NCBI RefSeq assembly: GCF_009671205.1
Contig: NZ_CP045309.1
Location: forward strand, 4,154,001 to 4,218,000
Length of the DNA: 64,000 nt
Reading direction: 5' to 3'
From: Micromonospora terminaliae
GTDB lineage: Bacteria > Actinomycetota > Actinomycetes > Mycobacteriales > Micromonosporaceae
Shown: piece after piece, positions 54,292-63,780 of the stretch
How the letters are laid out: each line of letters begins with the position of its first letter
Numbering within the stretch: position 1 is the stretch's first letter
Translations under genes and position numbers: made by a program
The notes under the pieces: generated by a model
What the model was told of the DNA's origin: nothing
The model's input: only the letters and a program-made list of their open reading frames with translations
The model's database searches: none

Positions 54292-55848
54292 TCAGTGGGT
54301 GGGGGCCGGGAGGGTGGTGGTCCAGAGGGAGGCGCCGGCGCGGTCGCGGAGGTGCACCGTCAGGGCGGCCGTCTCGCCGTCGATCTCGACCTCGCCGAAG
54401 TGCTGGAAGCCCTCCGCCGGCGACGTGTTGGCGCGGGGCGGGGCGTGCACGAAGACGGCCTGGGGGCCGAAGGTGCCGTCCAGGGCGTTCGGGCCGAACG
54501 CGCCGGCGTGCGCCGGGCCCGAGACGAACTCCCAGAACGGGGTGAACTCGCCGACGGCCGCCCGGGCCGGGTCGTAGTGGTGGGCGGCCGTGTAGTGCAC
54601 GTCGGCCGTGAGGAAGACGAGGCCGGTCACCCCGGCCCGGTGCACGGCCCGCAGCACCTCGGCGAACTCCCGCTCGCGGCCCGCCGGCGCGCCCGGGTCG
54701 CCCTGCGCCACGCCCTCCTGCGCGCCCGGGCCGTCCGGCACCACGAGGCCGATCGGCAGGTCGTTGGCGACGACCTTCCAGGTCGCCCGCGACCGGGTCA
54801 GCTCGCGGACCAGCCACTCCCGCTGCTCCCGGCCGAGCAGGCCGCGCCCCGGGTCGGCGTAGGTGTTGCCGTCGTTCGGGTCCTTGTACGTGCGCATGTC
54901 GAGCACGAACACGTCCAGCAGCGGCCCGTACGACAGCTTGCGGTACAGCGGGCCGTCGGCGGGGGCCGGCACCCACTCGTGGAACGCCTGCCGGGCCCGG
55001 GCCGCGAGCACGTCCACCCGGCGCTCGGTGTACCGGTCGTCGTCGAGGATCTCCCCCGGGTACCAGTTGTTCAGCACCTCGTGGTCGTCCCACTGGTTGA
55101 CCTGGGGCACCTCCGCGGCGAACGCCCGCAGGTGCTCGTCCAGCAGGTTGTACGCGAACTGCCCGCGGTACTCGGTCAGGGTCTCGGCGACCTTGCTCTT
55201 CTCCGGCGTGACCAGGTTGCGCCAGACCCGCCCGTCGGGCAGCGTGACGCTCTCGGTGAGCGGCCCGTCGGCGTAGACGGTGTCGCCGCTGCACAGGTAG
55301 AAGTCGGGGCGGCGCTCGCGCATCGACCGGAAGATGGCCAGGCCGCCGAAGTCGGGGTTGATCCCCCAGCCCTGCCCGACGATGTCGCCGGTCCAGACGA
55401 AGCGCACGTCCCGGCGCTGGTGCCGCCCCGGCGCCGTGGCGAACGAGCCGGCCAGCGGCTCGCTGCACAGGCCGGACCGGTCCAGGCTCTCCACCCGGAC
55501 CCGGTAGTACAGCCGCTCCCCCGTCGGCAGGCCGCGCAGCCGCACCCGGCCGGTGAAGTCGCCCGTCGGGTCGAGCACCGGACCCCGCACCACCCGCGCC
55601 CCGCGCAGGTCGGGCCGGCGGCTCACCTCCACGAGCATCCGGCCGGGCCGGTCGGCCCGGGTCCAGACCAGCGCCGAGTCGGCGGTCACGTCGCCGCTCT
55701 GCACGCCGTGGGTGAGCAGCGGCCGCCCGGCCGGCCGCCAGGCGGGTGCGGCGAGCGCGCCGGGCGCGCCGAGCAGCGCGCCGCCGGCGACACCGGCGCC
55801 GGTCAGCAGGCCGGCGCGGAGCAGCGTACGTCGGTCGAATTGCGTCAT
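54292..55848 (-). CDS. phoD: Alkaline phosphatase D (PhoD-like metallophosphatase), Tat-exported
   Basis: 518-aa secreted phosphodiesterase/phosphatase. Tat signal: FDRRTLLRAGLLTGAGVAGG then cleavage-type ALAAP. An N-terminal Fn3-like/PhoD_N domain (about 45-145) is followed by the metallophosphatase core with VWTGDIVGQGWGIN, VPQVNQWDDHEVLNNWYPGE and VFLTADVHYTAAHHYDP. Likely releases phosphate from teichoic acids or phospholipids outside the cell. ATG 55848 follows GGGAGGACCC. Ends at the palindromic repeat. Confidence 0.94.
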   Translation of the reverse strand: MTQFDRRTLLRAGLLTGAGVAGGALLGAPGALAAPAWRPAGRPLLTHGVQSGDVTADSALVWTRADRPGRMLVEVSRRPDLRGARVVRGPVLDPTGDFTGRVRLRGLPTGERLYYRVRVESLDRSGLCSEPLAGSFATAPGRHQRRDVRFVWTGDIVGQGWGINPDFGGLAIFRSMRERRPDFYLCSGDTVYADGPLTESVTLPDGRVWRNLVTPEKSKVAETLTEYRGQFAYNLLDEHLRAFAAEVPQVNQWDDHEVLNNWYPGEILDDDRYTERRVDVLAARARQAFHEWVPAPADGPLYRKLSYGPLLDVFVLDMRTYKDPNDGNTYADPGRGLLGREQREWLVRELTRSRATWKVVANDLPIGLVVPDGPGAQEGVAQGDPGAPAGREREFAEVLRAVHRAGVTGLVFLTADVHYTAAHHYDPARAAVGEFTPFWEFVSGPAHAGAFGPNALDGTFGPQAVFVHAPPRANTSPAEGFQHFGEVEIDGETAALTVHLRDRAGASLWTTTLPAPTH

Positions 55849-55989
55849 GGGTCCTCCCGTTTCGACAGGTCGCCAGGTCGGTCTACCGGGCGGACGTGAC
55901 CGGGGGCGGCGGGCGAGGTGACCGGCACCTCAACTGCGGCTGTCGAAACGCGGCAGCGGCCCCCATGACCACCGTCACACCACCGCACC

Positions 55990-56016
55990 GTCACACCGCC
56001 CCGGCCCGGATCCGTC
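55990..56016 (+). promoter_or_regulatory. ECF41-type promoter
   Basis: GTCACA (55990-55995), 17-nt spacer, CGTC (56013-56016), matching the TGTCACA-N16/17-CGTC consensus known for ECF41 sigma factors. It lies 35 nt before the COE gene, giving autoregulation of the two-gene operon. A second GTCACAC at 55974 lacks a -10. Confidence 0.75.
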
Positions 56017-56050
56017 GTGTGGGCGTAGGCACGAGACGAAGGAGGCGGCG

Positions 56051-56491
56051 ATGAGCCGGATGGACACGGCGGCGGTGGCGCCGGAGGCGTACCGGGCGGT
56101 GCTCGGGCTGGAGAAGTACGTCCAGAAGAACGTGGACCACACCGTGCTGGAGCTGGTCAAGCTGCGGGCGTCGATGTTGAACGGCTGCTCGTTCTGCGTC
56201 GACATGCACAGCCGGGACGCGCTGGGGGCGGGTGAGTCCAGCCGGCGGCTGTTCGCCGTCGCGGCGTGGCGGGAGGCCCCCTTCTTCACCGAGCGGGAGC
56301 GGACGGCGCTGGCGCTGACCGACGCCGTGACCCGGCTCGGCGAGCACGGCGTGCCGGACGACGTGTGGGACGCCGCCGCGAAGGTCTGGTCGGAGAAGGA
56401 ACTGGCCGATCTGGTGGTCGCGATCGCCACAATCAACGTGTGGAACCGGATCTCGGTGAGCACCCGTACCGAGCCGCCGCTCGAGGTGTGA
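56051..56491 (+). CDS. Carboxymuconolactone decarboxylase-family protein (COE of ECF41)
   Basis: 146-aa AhpD-like protein. The redox/catalytic motif is GCSFCVDMH (C46, C49, H53) in the conserved AhpD helix. It probably forms a small homo-oligomer with peroxidase or thiol-disulphide activity. It overlaps the sigma-factor start by GTGA. In ECF41 systems the linked COE gene (carboxymuconolactone decarboxylase, oxidoreductase or epimerase) is the main target, fitting the promoter 35 nt upstream. ATG 56051 after AAGGAGG. Confidence 0.95.
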   Translation: MSRMDTAAVAPEAYRAVLGLEKYVQKNVDHTVLELVKLRASMLNGCSFCVDMHSRDALGAGESSRRLFAVAAWREAPFFTERERTALALTDAVTRLGEHGVPDDVWDAAAKVWSEKELADLVVAIATINVWNRISVSTRTEPPLEV

Positions 56492-57366
56492 CCTCACCCT
56501 CGTCGGCGGCGCAGGCGGCCGGTGCGCTCACCGCGCACCGGCCGATGCTGCTCGGGCTGGCGTACCGGCTGCTGGGCAGCCGGCACGACGCCGAGGACGT
56601 GCTCCAGGAGGCGTACCTGCGGTGGCTGGCCGTCGACCGGGACAGCGTGGCCGAGCCGCGCCGCTACCTGTCGCGGGTCGTCACCCGGCTGGCCCTGGAC
56701 CGGCTACGGGCCCGGCAGGCGGCCCGGGAGACCTACGTCGGGCCGTGGCTGCCCGAGCAGGTGCCGACCGATCCGTCCCCGTTCGGCCCGCTGGACACGG
56801 TCGAGCAGCGGGAGAGCGTCTCCACCGCGCTGCTGCACCTGCTCGAACGGCTCACCCCGCCGGAGCGCGCGGTGTACGTGCTGCACACCGCCTTCGCCCT
56901 GCCGTACGCCGAGATCGGCGAGCTGCTGGACCGGTCGGCGGCGGACTGCCGGCAGCTGCACCACCGCGCGGTGGCCCGGATCGCCGAAGGCCGGAAGCGG
57001 TTCACCGCCGGCCCGGCCGAGCAGCGGCGGCTGCTCGACGCCTTCCTGGCCGCGGCGCGCGACGGTGACCTGGCCCGGCTGACCGGGCTGGTCGCGGCCG
57101 ACGCCACCGCCTGGAACGACGGCGGCGGCCGGGTCTCCGCGGCCCGCAACCCGGTCCACGGGGCGGACCGGATCGCCCGCTTCTTCACCGGCCTCTACCA
57201 CCAGCGCCACCCCGACGTCCGGGGCGTCCCGGTCGAGCTCAACGGCGCGCCCGCGCTGGAGCTGAGCTGGCCGTCGGGTCCCCGCTACACGCTCTCGGTG
57301 GCCGCCGCGGACGGCCGGATCACCGCCGTCTACCTGATCGGCAACCCGGACAAGCTGCCGGGCTGA
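56488..57366 (+). CDS. sigJ: ECF41 sigma factor with SnoaL-like C-terminal domain (SigJ-type)
   Basis: 292-aa ECF sigma factor. Sigma-2 (11-80) with LGSRHDAEDVLQEAYLRWL, linker WLPE at 87-90, sigma-4 (about 110-165) with LTPPERAVYVLHTAFALPYA, then a SnoaL-like domain (about 175-290) with DGGGR at 211-215 and NPDKL at 286-290. All four are hallmarks of ECF41, in which the C-terminal domain controls core binding in place of an anti-sigma factor; none is encoded here. Co-transcribed with the COE gene. Confidence 0.95.
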   Translation: MTSPSSAAQAAGALTAHRPMLLGLAYRLLGSRHDAEDVLQEAYLRWLAVDRDSVAEPRRYLSRVVTRLALDRLRARQAARETYVGPWLPEQVPTDPSPFGPLDTVEQRESVSTALLHLLERLTPPERAVYVLHTAFALPYAEIGELLDRSAADCRQLHHRAVARIAEGRKRFTAGPAEQRRLLDAFLAAARDGDLARLTGLVAADATAWNDGGGRVSAARNPVHGADRIARFFTGLYHQRHPDVRGVPVELNGAPALELSWPSGPRYTLSVAAADGRITAVYLIGNPDKLPG

Positions 57367-57375
57367 GGACGCGCG

Positions 57376-57410
57376 ACGGCCCCGGCCCGCAGACGCGGAT
57401 CCGGGGCCGT
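57376..57410. terminator. Bidirectional terminator between sigJ and ndk
   Basis: Perfect 10-bp stem ACGGCCCCGG/CCGGGGCCGT with a 15-nt loop between convergent genes. Confidence 0.75.
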
Positions 57411-57421
57411 GGCGAAATCGG

Positions 57422-57847
57422 TCAGCCCAGTTCGGGGAACCAGAGGGCGATCTCGCGCTTGGCGCTGTCCACCGAGTCGGAGGCGTGCACCAGGTTCTCC
57501 CGGTTGGAGAGGGAGAGGTCGCCGCGGATGGTGCCCGCGGCGGCCTTGCGGCCGTCGGTGCTGCCGATCATCCCGCGTACCACCTCGATCACCTGGTCGC
57601 CGGAGAGCACCAGGGCCACCAGCGGGCCGCTCGTCATGAACGCCTTCAGCGGCGGGTAGAACGGCTTGTCCACGTGCTCGGCGTAGTGCTGGTCGGCGAA
57701 GTCGCCGTCCAGGGTGCGGGTCACCAGCGCGTCGATCCGCAGGCCCTTGCGCTCGAAACGGGCGAGGATCTCCCCCACCAGCCCGCGGCGGACCGCGTCG
57801 GGCTTGATCAGTACGAGCGTCCGCTCGTCCGGGCTGCTGCTGGACAC
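57422..57847 (-). CDS. ndk: Nucleoside-diphosphate kinase
   Basis: 141-aa NDK balancing nucleoside triphosphates. Signature TLVLIKPDAVRRGLVGEILARF at the start, and the phosphohistidine in NLVHASDSVDSAKREI. GTG 57847 follows GGAGG; the N-terminal SSSSPDE is a short extension. The mycobacterial order rne-ndk-DUF4233-folC-valS is kept except for the insertions here. Confidence 0.98.
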   Translation of the reverse strand: MSSSSPDERTLVLIKPDAVRRGLVGEILARFERKGLRIDALVTRTLDGDFADQHYAEHVDKPFYPPLKAFMTSGPLVALVLSGDQVIEVVRGMIGSTDGRKAAAGTIRGDLSLSNRENLVHASDSVDSAKREIALWFPELG

Positions 57848-57991
57848 GCTGGTTTCCTCCTGTGCGCGGAACCGGGTCGGGCTGGGTACGGTCAGCGTAG
57901 CGACCCGGTCCCGGCGCCGGCGCGGCGGCTGCTCCTTCCCTGGGTCGCCGCGGCGGCCTAGCCTGGCCCTGGAACCCCTGGGAGGTCCACT

Positions 57992-59257
57992 GTGGCGAAT
58001 GGCGGGAACCGACCCATCGCGCCGGTGCGCAAGCTGATCGGCGCGGTGCTGGGCACCGTGGCCACGTTCGTGACCCTGTTCGGGCTGGGCATGACGAGCT
58101 GGGCCATCGTGGCGCTGGGCGTCGCCCTGCTGGTCCTGGCGATCGCCCTGGCGACGGTCCGGGGCGGCGGCCGCACCTGGGTGGTCGGGCTGGGCCACGT
58201 GCACAGCGCCTCCGAGCCGCCCACCCAGTACGCCTTCGGCCGCTGCGAGCTGCAACTGGTGATCGACGCGCCCGGCCTGCCGCCCCGGTCCAAGAAGATC
58301 ATCGAGCCGCGGGTACCCGTCGCGAAGTGGCCCTCGCTGGGCCAGGCGTTGCCCGTCCGGGTCGCCCTGGACGACCAGCGGCACGTGCGCGTCCTCTGGG
58401 ACGAGGTGCCCACCCACGCCGAGACGGCCGCCGCGGTCGCCGACCTCCCGCCCGAGTTCGCCGACCCGGGCCCGGTCGACGACGTGCTCATCGGGCAGGA
58501 GGCCCCGCCGTGGGCCGACCGGGCCCCGGAGGACGACTTCCGCGACGACTTCCGCGACGACTTCCGCGACGACTTCCCGCCCGCGCCCGACCCGCTCGTC
58601 GACGACCTCACCGTGCTGCCCGAGGACCGGGAGCCGGTCGTGGTGCACCAGCGCCCCGGCGGCGGGGTCGTGCTGGAGGGGCAGCTGGTCGAGCCGGCGC
58701 CGGCCGGCCCGCTCCCCCGTCGCGCCCCGACGCCGCGCCCGCCCGCCGAGGAGCGGTTCGACACGGTGGACCCCATCGACGTCCCGCTCGACGAACCGGC
58801 CGGCGAGGCGCCGCCCACTCCGGAGGAGCTGGACGAGGCGATCTTCGGCCCGGCCGGCGACGACGAGCCGGCCGAGGCCGCGAGCCCGATCAGCGGCGTC
58901 GGCATCACCCTGCTCGTCACGGACCTGGACCGCTCGCTGGACTTCTACCGGGACCTCGGCTTCGCCGAGCTGGACCGGGGCGAGGGCAACGCCGTCCTCT
59001 CCTCCGGCCCGACCCGGCTGGTGCTGCGCCGGGTGACCGGGGCGGCCCCGATGAGCCGCCGGCTCGTGCACGTCAACCTCGAGGTCGCCGACATCCAGGC
59101 GGCCTACCAGCGGCTGCGCGAGTCGGGCGTCCGGTTCACGTACGCCCCGCGGGTGGTCAACCGGGGCACCAAGCTGGAGGTGTGGGCGGCCGCCTTCCGC
59201 GACCCCGACGGGCACGGCGTCGCGCTCACCCAGTGGCGCACCCTCGCCGACGCCTGA
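57992..59257 (+). CDS. Membrane protein fused to a C-terminal VOC/glyoxalase domain
   Basis: 421-aa protein in an unusual architecture. Residues 1-60 contain two hydrophobic helices (GAVLGTVATFVTLFGLGM and IVALGVALLVLAIALA). A soluble domain (about 65-150; VVGLGHVHSASEPPTQYAFG) and an acidic linker with the DDFR tandem repeat follow. The last 115 residues are a VOC domain (GITLLVTDLDRSLDFYRDLG), with metal-like His/Glu positions present in VHVNLEVAD. GTG 57992. A glyoxalase or resistance-type role is possible; ligand unknown. Confidence 0.85.
   Translation: MANGGNRPIAPVRKLIGAVLGTVATFVTLFGLGMTSWAIVALGVALLVLAIALATVRGGGRTWVVGLGHVHSASEPPTQYAFGRCELQLVIDAPGLPPRSKKIIEPRVPVAKWPSLGQALPVRVALDDQRHVRVLWDEVPTHAETAAAVADLPPEFADPGPVDDVLIGQEAPPWADRAPEDDFRDDFRDDFRDDFPPAPDPLVDDLTVLPEDREPVVVHQRPGGGVVLEGQLVEPAPAGPLPRRAPTPRPPAEERFDTVDPIDVPLDEPAGEAPPTPEELDEAIFGPAGDDEPAEAASPISGVGITLLVTDLDRSLDFYRDLGFAELDRGEGNAVLSSGPTRLVLRRVTGAAPMSRRLVHVNLEVADIQAAYQRLRESGVRFTYAPRVVNRGTKLEVWAAAFRDPDGHGVALTQWRTLADA
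58532..58579 (+). repeat. 12-bp tandem repeat (four units) coding for DDFR
   Basis: Three exact GACGACTTCCGC units and a fourth with a changed end, in the linker of the VOC fusion protein. Length variation between strains is likely. Confidence 0.85.
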
Positions 59258-59261
59258 GCGC

Positions 59262-59702
59262 TCAGCCGAGGATGACCCGTCGCACGTGCAGCGCGTACGC
59301 CCACACCAGGGCGAAGATGACGCCGAGCGCGAACAGCGACCAGTGCAGCAGCCCGGAGAGCAGCAGCAGGCCCTGGAGCACCGTGCCGGCGTGCCAGGCC
59401 CACGGCCGCTTCATCTGACCGGCCAGCACCACGCAGGCGACCGCCAGCGCGACGATCGCGGCGACGGCCGCGCCGCCGAGGTCGCCACCGACCACCCGGA
59501 TCGGCTGGATGGCCAGCAGCAGCACCAGCGCCTCCAGCGCGAGGGTGCCGGCGCCGAGGCCCCGGACGGCCTTGTCGGGGTTGCGCAGCCCGGAGCGCCG
59601 CGGCCCGCCCTCGGTCGGGGCGCCCTCGGTCGGGGCGCCCTCGGCTTGGGCGCCCTCGGCTTGGGCGCCCTGGCCGGGGCGGTCGTCCGCCGGGCCGGTC
59701 AT
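59262..59702 (-). CDS. DUF4233 membrane protein
   Basis: 146-aa protein with four membrane helices after a hydrophilic N-terminus. The first helix follows the conserved RGLGAGTLALEALVLLLAIQ, the DUF4233 signature. It is always beside folC in actinobacteria (Rv2446c in M. tuberculosis); the function is unknown. The ATG overlaps the folC stop by ATGA. The first ~35 residues consist of five-residue repeats (GAQAE, GAPTE) encoded by a 15-bp tandem repeat. Confidence 0.93.
   Translation of the reverse strand: MTGPADDRPGQGAQAEGAQAEGAPTEGAPTEGGPRRSGLRNPDKAVRGLGAGTLALEALVLLLAIQPIRVVGGDLGGAAVAAIVALAVACVVLAGQMKRPWAWHAGTVLQGLLLLSGLLHWSLFALGVIFALVWAYALHVRRVILG
59604..59670 (-). repeat. 15-bp tandem repeat in DUF4233 N-terminus
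   Basis: Four units of 15 bp (two ending TCGGTCGG, two ending TCGGCTTG) plus a partial fifth. They encode GAPTE/GAQAE repeats with no known domain. Confidence 0.85.
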
Positions 59703-61033
59703 CGCTTGAGCAGCCGGCGGGCGTCGGCCACGGTCACCACCGATCCGGTGATCAGCACGCCCACCCCGGCCAGCTCACCCGGCACGTCGGACTCGGCCTC
59801 GGCGACGGCCGACTCGATGGCGTCCGGCATCTCCTCGGCCACCTGTACCCGGTCCGGCCCGAAGACCTCCCGGGCCAGCGCGGCCAGCTCGTCGACGGGC
59901 ATCGCGCGGGGCGAGCTGTTCGCGGTGACCACGATCGAGTCGAGCACCGGTTCGAGCAGCTCCAGCAGGCTGGCCGCGTCCTTGTCGCCGAGCACGGCGA
60001 GCACGCCGACCAGCTTGCTGAACGCGAACTCCTCCTGGAGCGCGGTGACGGTGGCGGCCATCCCGTGCGGGTTGTGCGCGCCGTCGAGCAGGATCGTCGG
60101 GGCGGTGCGGACCTTCTCCAGCCGGCCCGGCGAGCTGGCTGCCGCGAAGCCCTCCCGGACCGTCTCGATGTCGAGCTGCCGCCGCGCGCCCGCGCCGAGG
60201 AACGCCTCGACCGCGGCCAGCGCCACGGCCGCGTTCTGCGCCTGGTGCGCGCCGTGCAGCGGGATGAAGATCTCCTCGTACACCCCGCCGAGGCCCTGGA
60301 TGGTGAGCACCTGGCCGCCGACCGCCACGGCGCGGCGCAGCACGCCGAACTCGGCGCCCTCCCGCGCGACGGTGGCGCCCACCTCGGCGCAGCGTTCCAG
60401 GATCGGCCGGGCGGCCTCCTCCTCCTGCGCCGCCGCGATCACCGTGGCGCCGGGGTGGATGATGCCCGCCTTGTGCAGCGCGATGTCCTCGATGGTGTCG
60501 CCGAGCCACTCGGTGTGGTCCAGCCCGATCGGGGTGATCACGGCCACCCCGGCCTGGATCACGTTGGTGGCGTCCTCGGCGCCGCCGAGCCCCACCTCCA
60601 CCACGGCCACGTCGACGGGGGCGTCGGCGAAGGTGGCGAAGGCCAGCGCCGTGGTCAGGTCGAAGTAGGTCAGCGGCTCGTCGAAGCGCTGGTCGACCAG
60701 CTCGGCGAGGGGCGCAACCTCGCGGTACGTGGCCACGAAGCGGTCCTCGCTCACCGGCTCGCCGTCCAGGCTGATCCGCTCCCGGACGGTCTCCAGGTGC
60801 GGGCTCGTGTAGCGGCCGGTGTGCAGCCCGAAGGCCCGCAGCAGCGCGTCGATCATCCGGGCCGTCGAGGTCTTGCCGTTGGTCCCGGTCAGATGGATCG
60901 ACGGGTACGCCCGCTGCGGGCTGCCGAGCAGGTCGAGCAGGCTCTCGATCTTCTCCAGCTCGAAGCGCATGCGGGTGAAGCCGCGCGCGTTCAGCGCGGC
61001 CCCCACCTCGGCGAATTCGGTGCGGTCGCTCAC
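59699..61033 (-). CDS. folC: Folylpolyglutamate synthase/dihydrofolate synthase
   Basis: 444-aa Mur-ligase-fold enzyme adding glutamate to folates. ATP loop LTGTNGKTSTARM at about 47-60, SPHLETVRERISLDG folate site, GLDHTEWLGDTIEDIALHKAG and LLDGAHNPHGM. It is first of the folC-DUF4233 pair, and the GTG start 61033 has its ribosome site AAGGGTG inside the upstream repeat-like element. Confidence 0.97.
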   Translation of the reverse strand: MSDRTEFAEVGAALNARGFTRMRFELEKIESLLDLLGSPQRAYPSIHLTGTNGKTSTARMIDALLRAFGLHTGRYTSPHLETVRERISLDGEPVSEDRFVATYREVAPLAELVDQRFDEPLTYFDLTTALAFATFADAPVDVAVVEVGLGGAEDATNVIQAGVAVITPIGLDHTEWLGDTIEDIALHKAGIIHPGATVIAAAQEEEAARPILERCAEVGATVAREGAEFGVLRRAVAVGGQVLTIQGLGGVYEEIFIPLHGAHQAQNAAVALAAVEAFLGAGARRQLDIETVREGFAAASSPGRLEKVRTAPTILLDGAHNPHGMAATVTALQEEFAFSKLVGVLAVLGDKDAASLLELLEPVLDSIVVTANSSPRAMPVDELAALAREVFGPDRVQVAEEMPDAIESAVAEAESDVPGELAGVGVLITGSVVTVADARRLLKR

Positions 61034-61091
61034 GCGAGTTCACCCTTCGTTCGCGACTGCGGGGCTCGCAACCCCGGCTCACTCCTCGCGC
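61034..61091. repeat. Repeat-like spacer between valS and folC
   Basis: On the minus strand GAGCGCGAGGAGTGAGC, a GGGG-TTGCGAG-CCCC hairpin and GTCGCGAACGAAGG follow each other. I recall similar sequence as a dispersed intergenic element in Micromonospora. It supplies the folC ribosome site. Assignment is from memory only. Confidence 0.5.
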
Positions 61092-63710
61092 TCACGCCGG
61101 CAACGCCTCCAGGGCGGCGTCGATCCGGACCAGGTCCGCCTCGGCCACCGCCAGCCGCTCGCGGATCTTGGCGACCACCGGCTCGGGCGCCTTGCCGACG
61201 AACGCCGGGTTGTCCAGCTTCGCCCGCGCCTGCGCGGCCTCCTTCTCGGCGGCCGCCCGGTCCTTGGTCAGTCGGGCCCGCTCAGCGGCCACGTCGATCG
61301 ACCCCCGCGTGTCCAGCGCCACGCTGACCTCGCCGGGCATGGCGAGGGTGGCGCTGGCCTGGAAGTCGTCGCCGGGTGCGTCGAGCCGGACCAGCGAGCG
61401 GACCAGCGGCTCGTGCGTCGCGATGCCCGCGCCGGCCAGGCCGTCGAGCCGCGCGGCCACCCGCTGCGTCGGGCGCAGCCCCTGATCGGACCGGAACCGC
61501 CGGATCTCGGTCACCACCCGCTGGAGGGTGCCGACCTCGACCTCCGCGGCGTCGTCGACGAGGGTACGGTCGGACGCCGGCCAGGCGGCCGTCATCACCG
61601 TCTCCCCACCGGTAAGCGCGGTCCACAGCTCGTCGGTGACGAACGGGATCACCGGGTGCAGCAGCCGCAGCAGCTGGTCCAGCACGTGCCCCAGCACCCG
61701 GCGAGTGGCGTCGGCGGCCGGCCCGCCCTCGGCGAGCACCGGCTTGCTCAGCTCCACGTACCAGTCGCAGACGTCGTCCCACGCGAAGTGGTAGAGCAGG
61801 TCACAGACCTTCGCGAACTCGTACGCCTCGAACTGCTCGTCCACCTCGGCCGTGACGTGCGCCAGCCGGGACAGGATCCACCGGTCGACGGTCGACAGCT
61901 CCGCCGCGGCCGGCAGCGGCCCGTCGGTGTGCGCGCCGTTCAGCAGCGCGAACCGGGTGGCGTTCCAGAGCTTGTTGCAGAAGTTGCGGGAGCCCTGGCA
62001 CCACTCCTCGCTGACCGGCACGTCCTGGCCGGGGTTGGCGCCCCGGGCCAGGGTGAACCGGGTGGCGTCGGCGCCGAACCGGTCGATCCAGTCCAGTGGG
62101 TCGACCACGTTGCCGAACGACTTCGACATCTTCTTGCCGTGCTCGTCGCGCACCATGCCGTGCAGGGCCACCACGTCGAACGGCTGCACGCCGTCCATCG
62201 CGTAGAGCCCGAACATCATCATCCGGGCGACCCAGAAGAAGAGGATGTCGTAGCCGGTGACCAGCACGCTGGTCGGGTAGAACTTCGCAAGGTCCGGCGT
62301 GCGCTCCGGCCAGCCGAGCGTGGAGAACGGCCAGAGGCCGCTGGAGAACCAGGTGTCCAGGACGTCCTCGTCCTGCCGCCAGCCCTCGCCGGTCGGCGGC
62401 TCCTCGTCCGGGCCGACGCAGACGATCTCGCCGGCCGGGCCGTACCAGACCGGGATGCGGTGGCCCCACCAGAGCTGCCGGGAGATGCACCAGTCGTGCA
62501 TGTTGTCGACCCAGGCGAAGTACCGCTTGGCCAGCTCGGCCGGCTCGATCTTCACCCGGCCGTCGCGCACCGCGTCGCCGGCCGCCTTGGCCAGCGGGGC
62601 GGTGTTGACGAACCACTGCAGCGACAGCCGCGGCTCAACCGTCGTCTTGCACCGCGAGCAGTGCCCCACGGCGTGCACGTACGGCCGCTTCTCGGCGACG
62701 ATGAGGCCCTGCTCGCGCAGCGCCGCCACGATGGCCGGCCGGGCCTCGTAGCGGTCCAGGCCCTGGAACGGGCCCGGCGCCGTGATGATGCCGCGCTCGT
62801 CCATGATCGTGAGCTGCGGCAGGTCGTGCCGCTGGCCGATCTCGAAGTCGTTCGGGTCGTGCGCCGGGGTCACCTTGACCATGCCGGTGCCGAAGCTCGG
62901 GTCGACGTGCTCGTCGGCCACGATCGGGATCCGCCGGTCGGTGAGCGGCAGGTCCACCTCAGTGCCGATGAGGTGCCGGTAGCGCTCGTCCTCCGGGTGC
63001 ACCGCAACCGCGGTGTCGCCCAGCATGGTCTCGGCCCGCGTGGTGGCCACCACGACCTCGTCGCTGTAGCGGATCGAGATCAGCTCACCCTCGTCGTCGG
63101 TGTGCTCGACCTCGATGTCGGACAGCGCCGTGAGGCAGCGCGGGCACCAGTTGATGATCCGGTTCGCCCGGTAGATGAGCCCGTCGTCGAAGAGCTTCTT
63201 GAACATGGTCTGGACGGCCCGGGACAGGCCCTCGTCCATGGTGAAGCGCTCGCGGTCCCAGTCGACCGCGTCGCCGAGGCGGCGCATCTGGCCCAGGATG
63301 GCGCCACCGGACTCGGCCTTCCACTGCCAGACCCGCTCCACGAACTTCTCGCGGCCCAGGTCGTGCCGGGACAGGCCCTCGCCGGCGAGCTGCCGCTCGA
63401 CCAGGTTCTGGGTGGCGATGCCGGCGTGGTCCATGCCGGGCAGCCAGAGCGCCTCGAAGCCCTGCATCCGCTTGCGCCGGTTCAGCGCGTCCATGAGCGT
63501 GTGCTCGAACGCGTGCCCCATGTGCAGCGAGCCGGTGACGTTCGGCGGCGGGATGACGATGGTGAAGGGCGGCTTGTCGCTGTCCGCCGACGCCCGGAAG
63601 TGGCCGGCGGCTACCCACTGCTCGTACCGTCGCTGCTCTACCTCGCCGGGCTGGTACTGGCCGGCAAGGGTCGGGGCGTCGGGGCGTCGGGCATCCAGTC
63701 TCTCGGTCAC
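61092..63710 (-). CDS. valS: Valyl-tRNA synthetase
   Basis: 872-aa class I synthetase. HIGH motif [24 protein letters not shown] motif [17 protein letters not shown], editing domain with [19 protein letters not shown], and a C-terminal coiled coil ([20 protein letters not shown]) that binds tRNA. GTG 63710 lies 6 nt after a TAGACT -10 element, with no ribosome site, suggesting a leaderless mRNA. First gene of the valS-folC-DUF4233 unit. Confidence 0.97.
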   Translation of the reverse strand: MTERLDARRPDAPTLAGQYQPGEVEQRRYEQWVAAGHFRASADSDKPPFTIVIPPPNVTGSLHMGHAFEHTLMDALNRRKRMQGFEALWLPGMDHAGIATQNLVERQLAGEGLSRHDLGREKFVERVWQWKAESGGAILGQMRRLGDAVDWDRERFTMDEGLSRAVQTMFKKLFDDGLIYRANRIINWCPRCLTALSDIEVEHTDDEGELISIRYSDEVVVATTRAETMLGDTAVAVHPEDERYRHLIGTEVDLPLTDRRIPIVADEHVDPSFGTGMVKVTPAHDPNDFEIGQRHDLPQLTIMDERGIITAPGPFQGLDRYEARPAIVAALREQGLIVAEKRPYVHAVGHCSRCKTTVEPRLSLQWFVNTAPLAKAAGDAVRDGRVKIEPAELAKRYFAWVDNMHDWCISRQLWWGHRIPVWYGPAGEIVCVGPDEEPPTGEGWRQDEDVLDTWFSSGLWPFSTLGWPERTPDLAKFYPTSVLVTGYDILFFWVARMMMFGLYAMDGVQPFDVVALHGMVRDEHGKKMSKSFGNVVDPLDWIDRFGADATRFTLARGANPGQDVPVSEEWCQGSRNFCNKLWNATRFALLNGAHTDGPLPAAAELSTVDRWILSRLAHVTAEVDEQFEAYEFAKVCDLLYHFAWDDVCDWYVELSKPVLAEGGPAADATRRVLGHVLDQLLRLLHPVIPFVTDELWTALTGGETVMTAAWPASDRTLVDDAAEVEVGTLQRVVTEIRRFRSDQGLRPTQRVAARLDGLAGAGIATHEPLVRSLVRLDAPGDDFQASATLAMPGEVSVALDTRGSIDVAAERARLTKDRAAAEKEAAQARAKLDNPAFVGKAPEPVVAKIRERLAVAEADLVRIDAALEALPA

Positions 63711-63716
63711 CCTGAA

Positions 63717-63722
63717 AGTCTA
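63717..63722 (-). promoter_or_regulatory. -10 element for leaderless valS transcript
   Basis: TAGACT ends 6 nt before GTG 63710, placing transcription start at or next to the start codon. Confidence 0.55.
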
Positions 63723-63767
63723 CGGAGCGCTTTGGGAGACCCCGCGTGCGCCACCTGTTAGTTCGCG

Positions 63768-63773
63768 TACGGT
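63768..63773 (+). promoter_or_regulatory. -10 element for leaderless transcript of the divergent gene
   Basis: TACGGT ends 7 nt before ATG 63781; no ribosome site is present. It forms a divergent pair with the valS element 45 bp away. Confidence 0.5.
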
Positions 63774-63780
63774 GGCGTAC

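Noticed and set aside
55974..55979. Second ECF41 promoter
   Set aside because: The GTCACA is present but no CGTC occurs 16-17 nt downstream.
58532..58579. CRISPR-like repeats
   Set aside because: In-frame 12-bp coding repeats without spacers.
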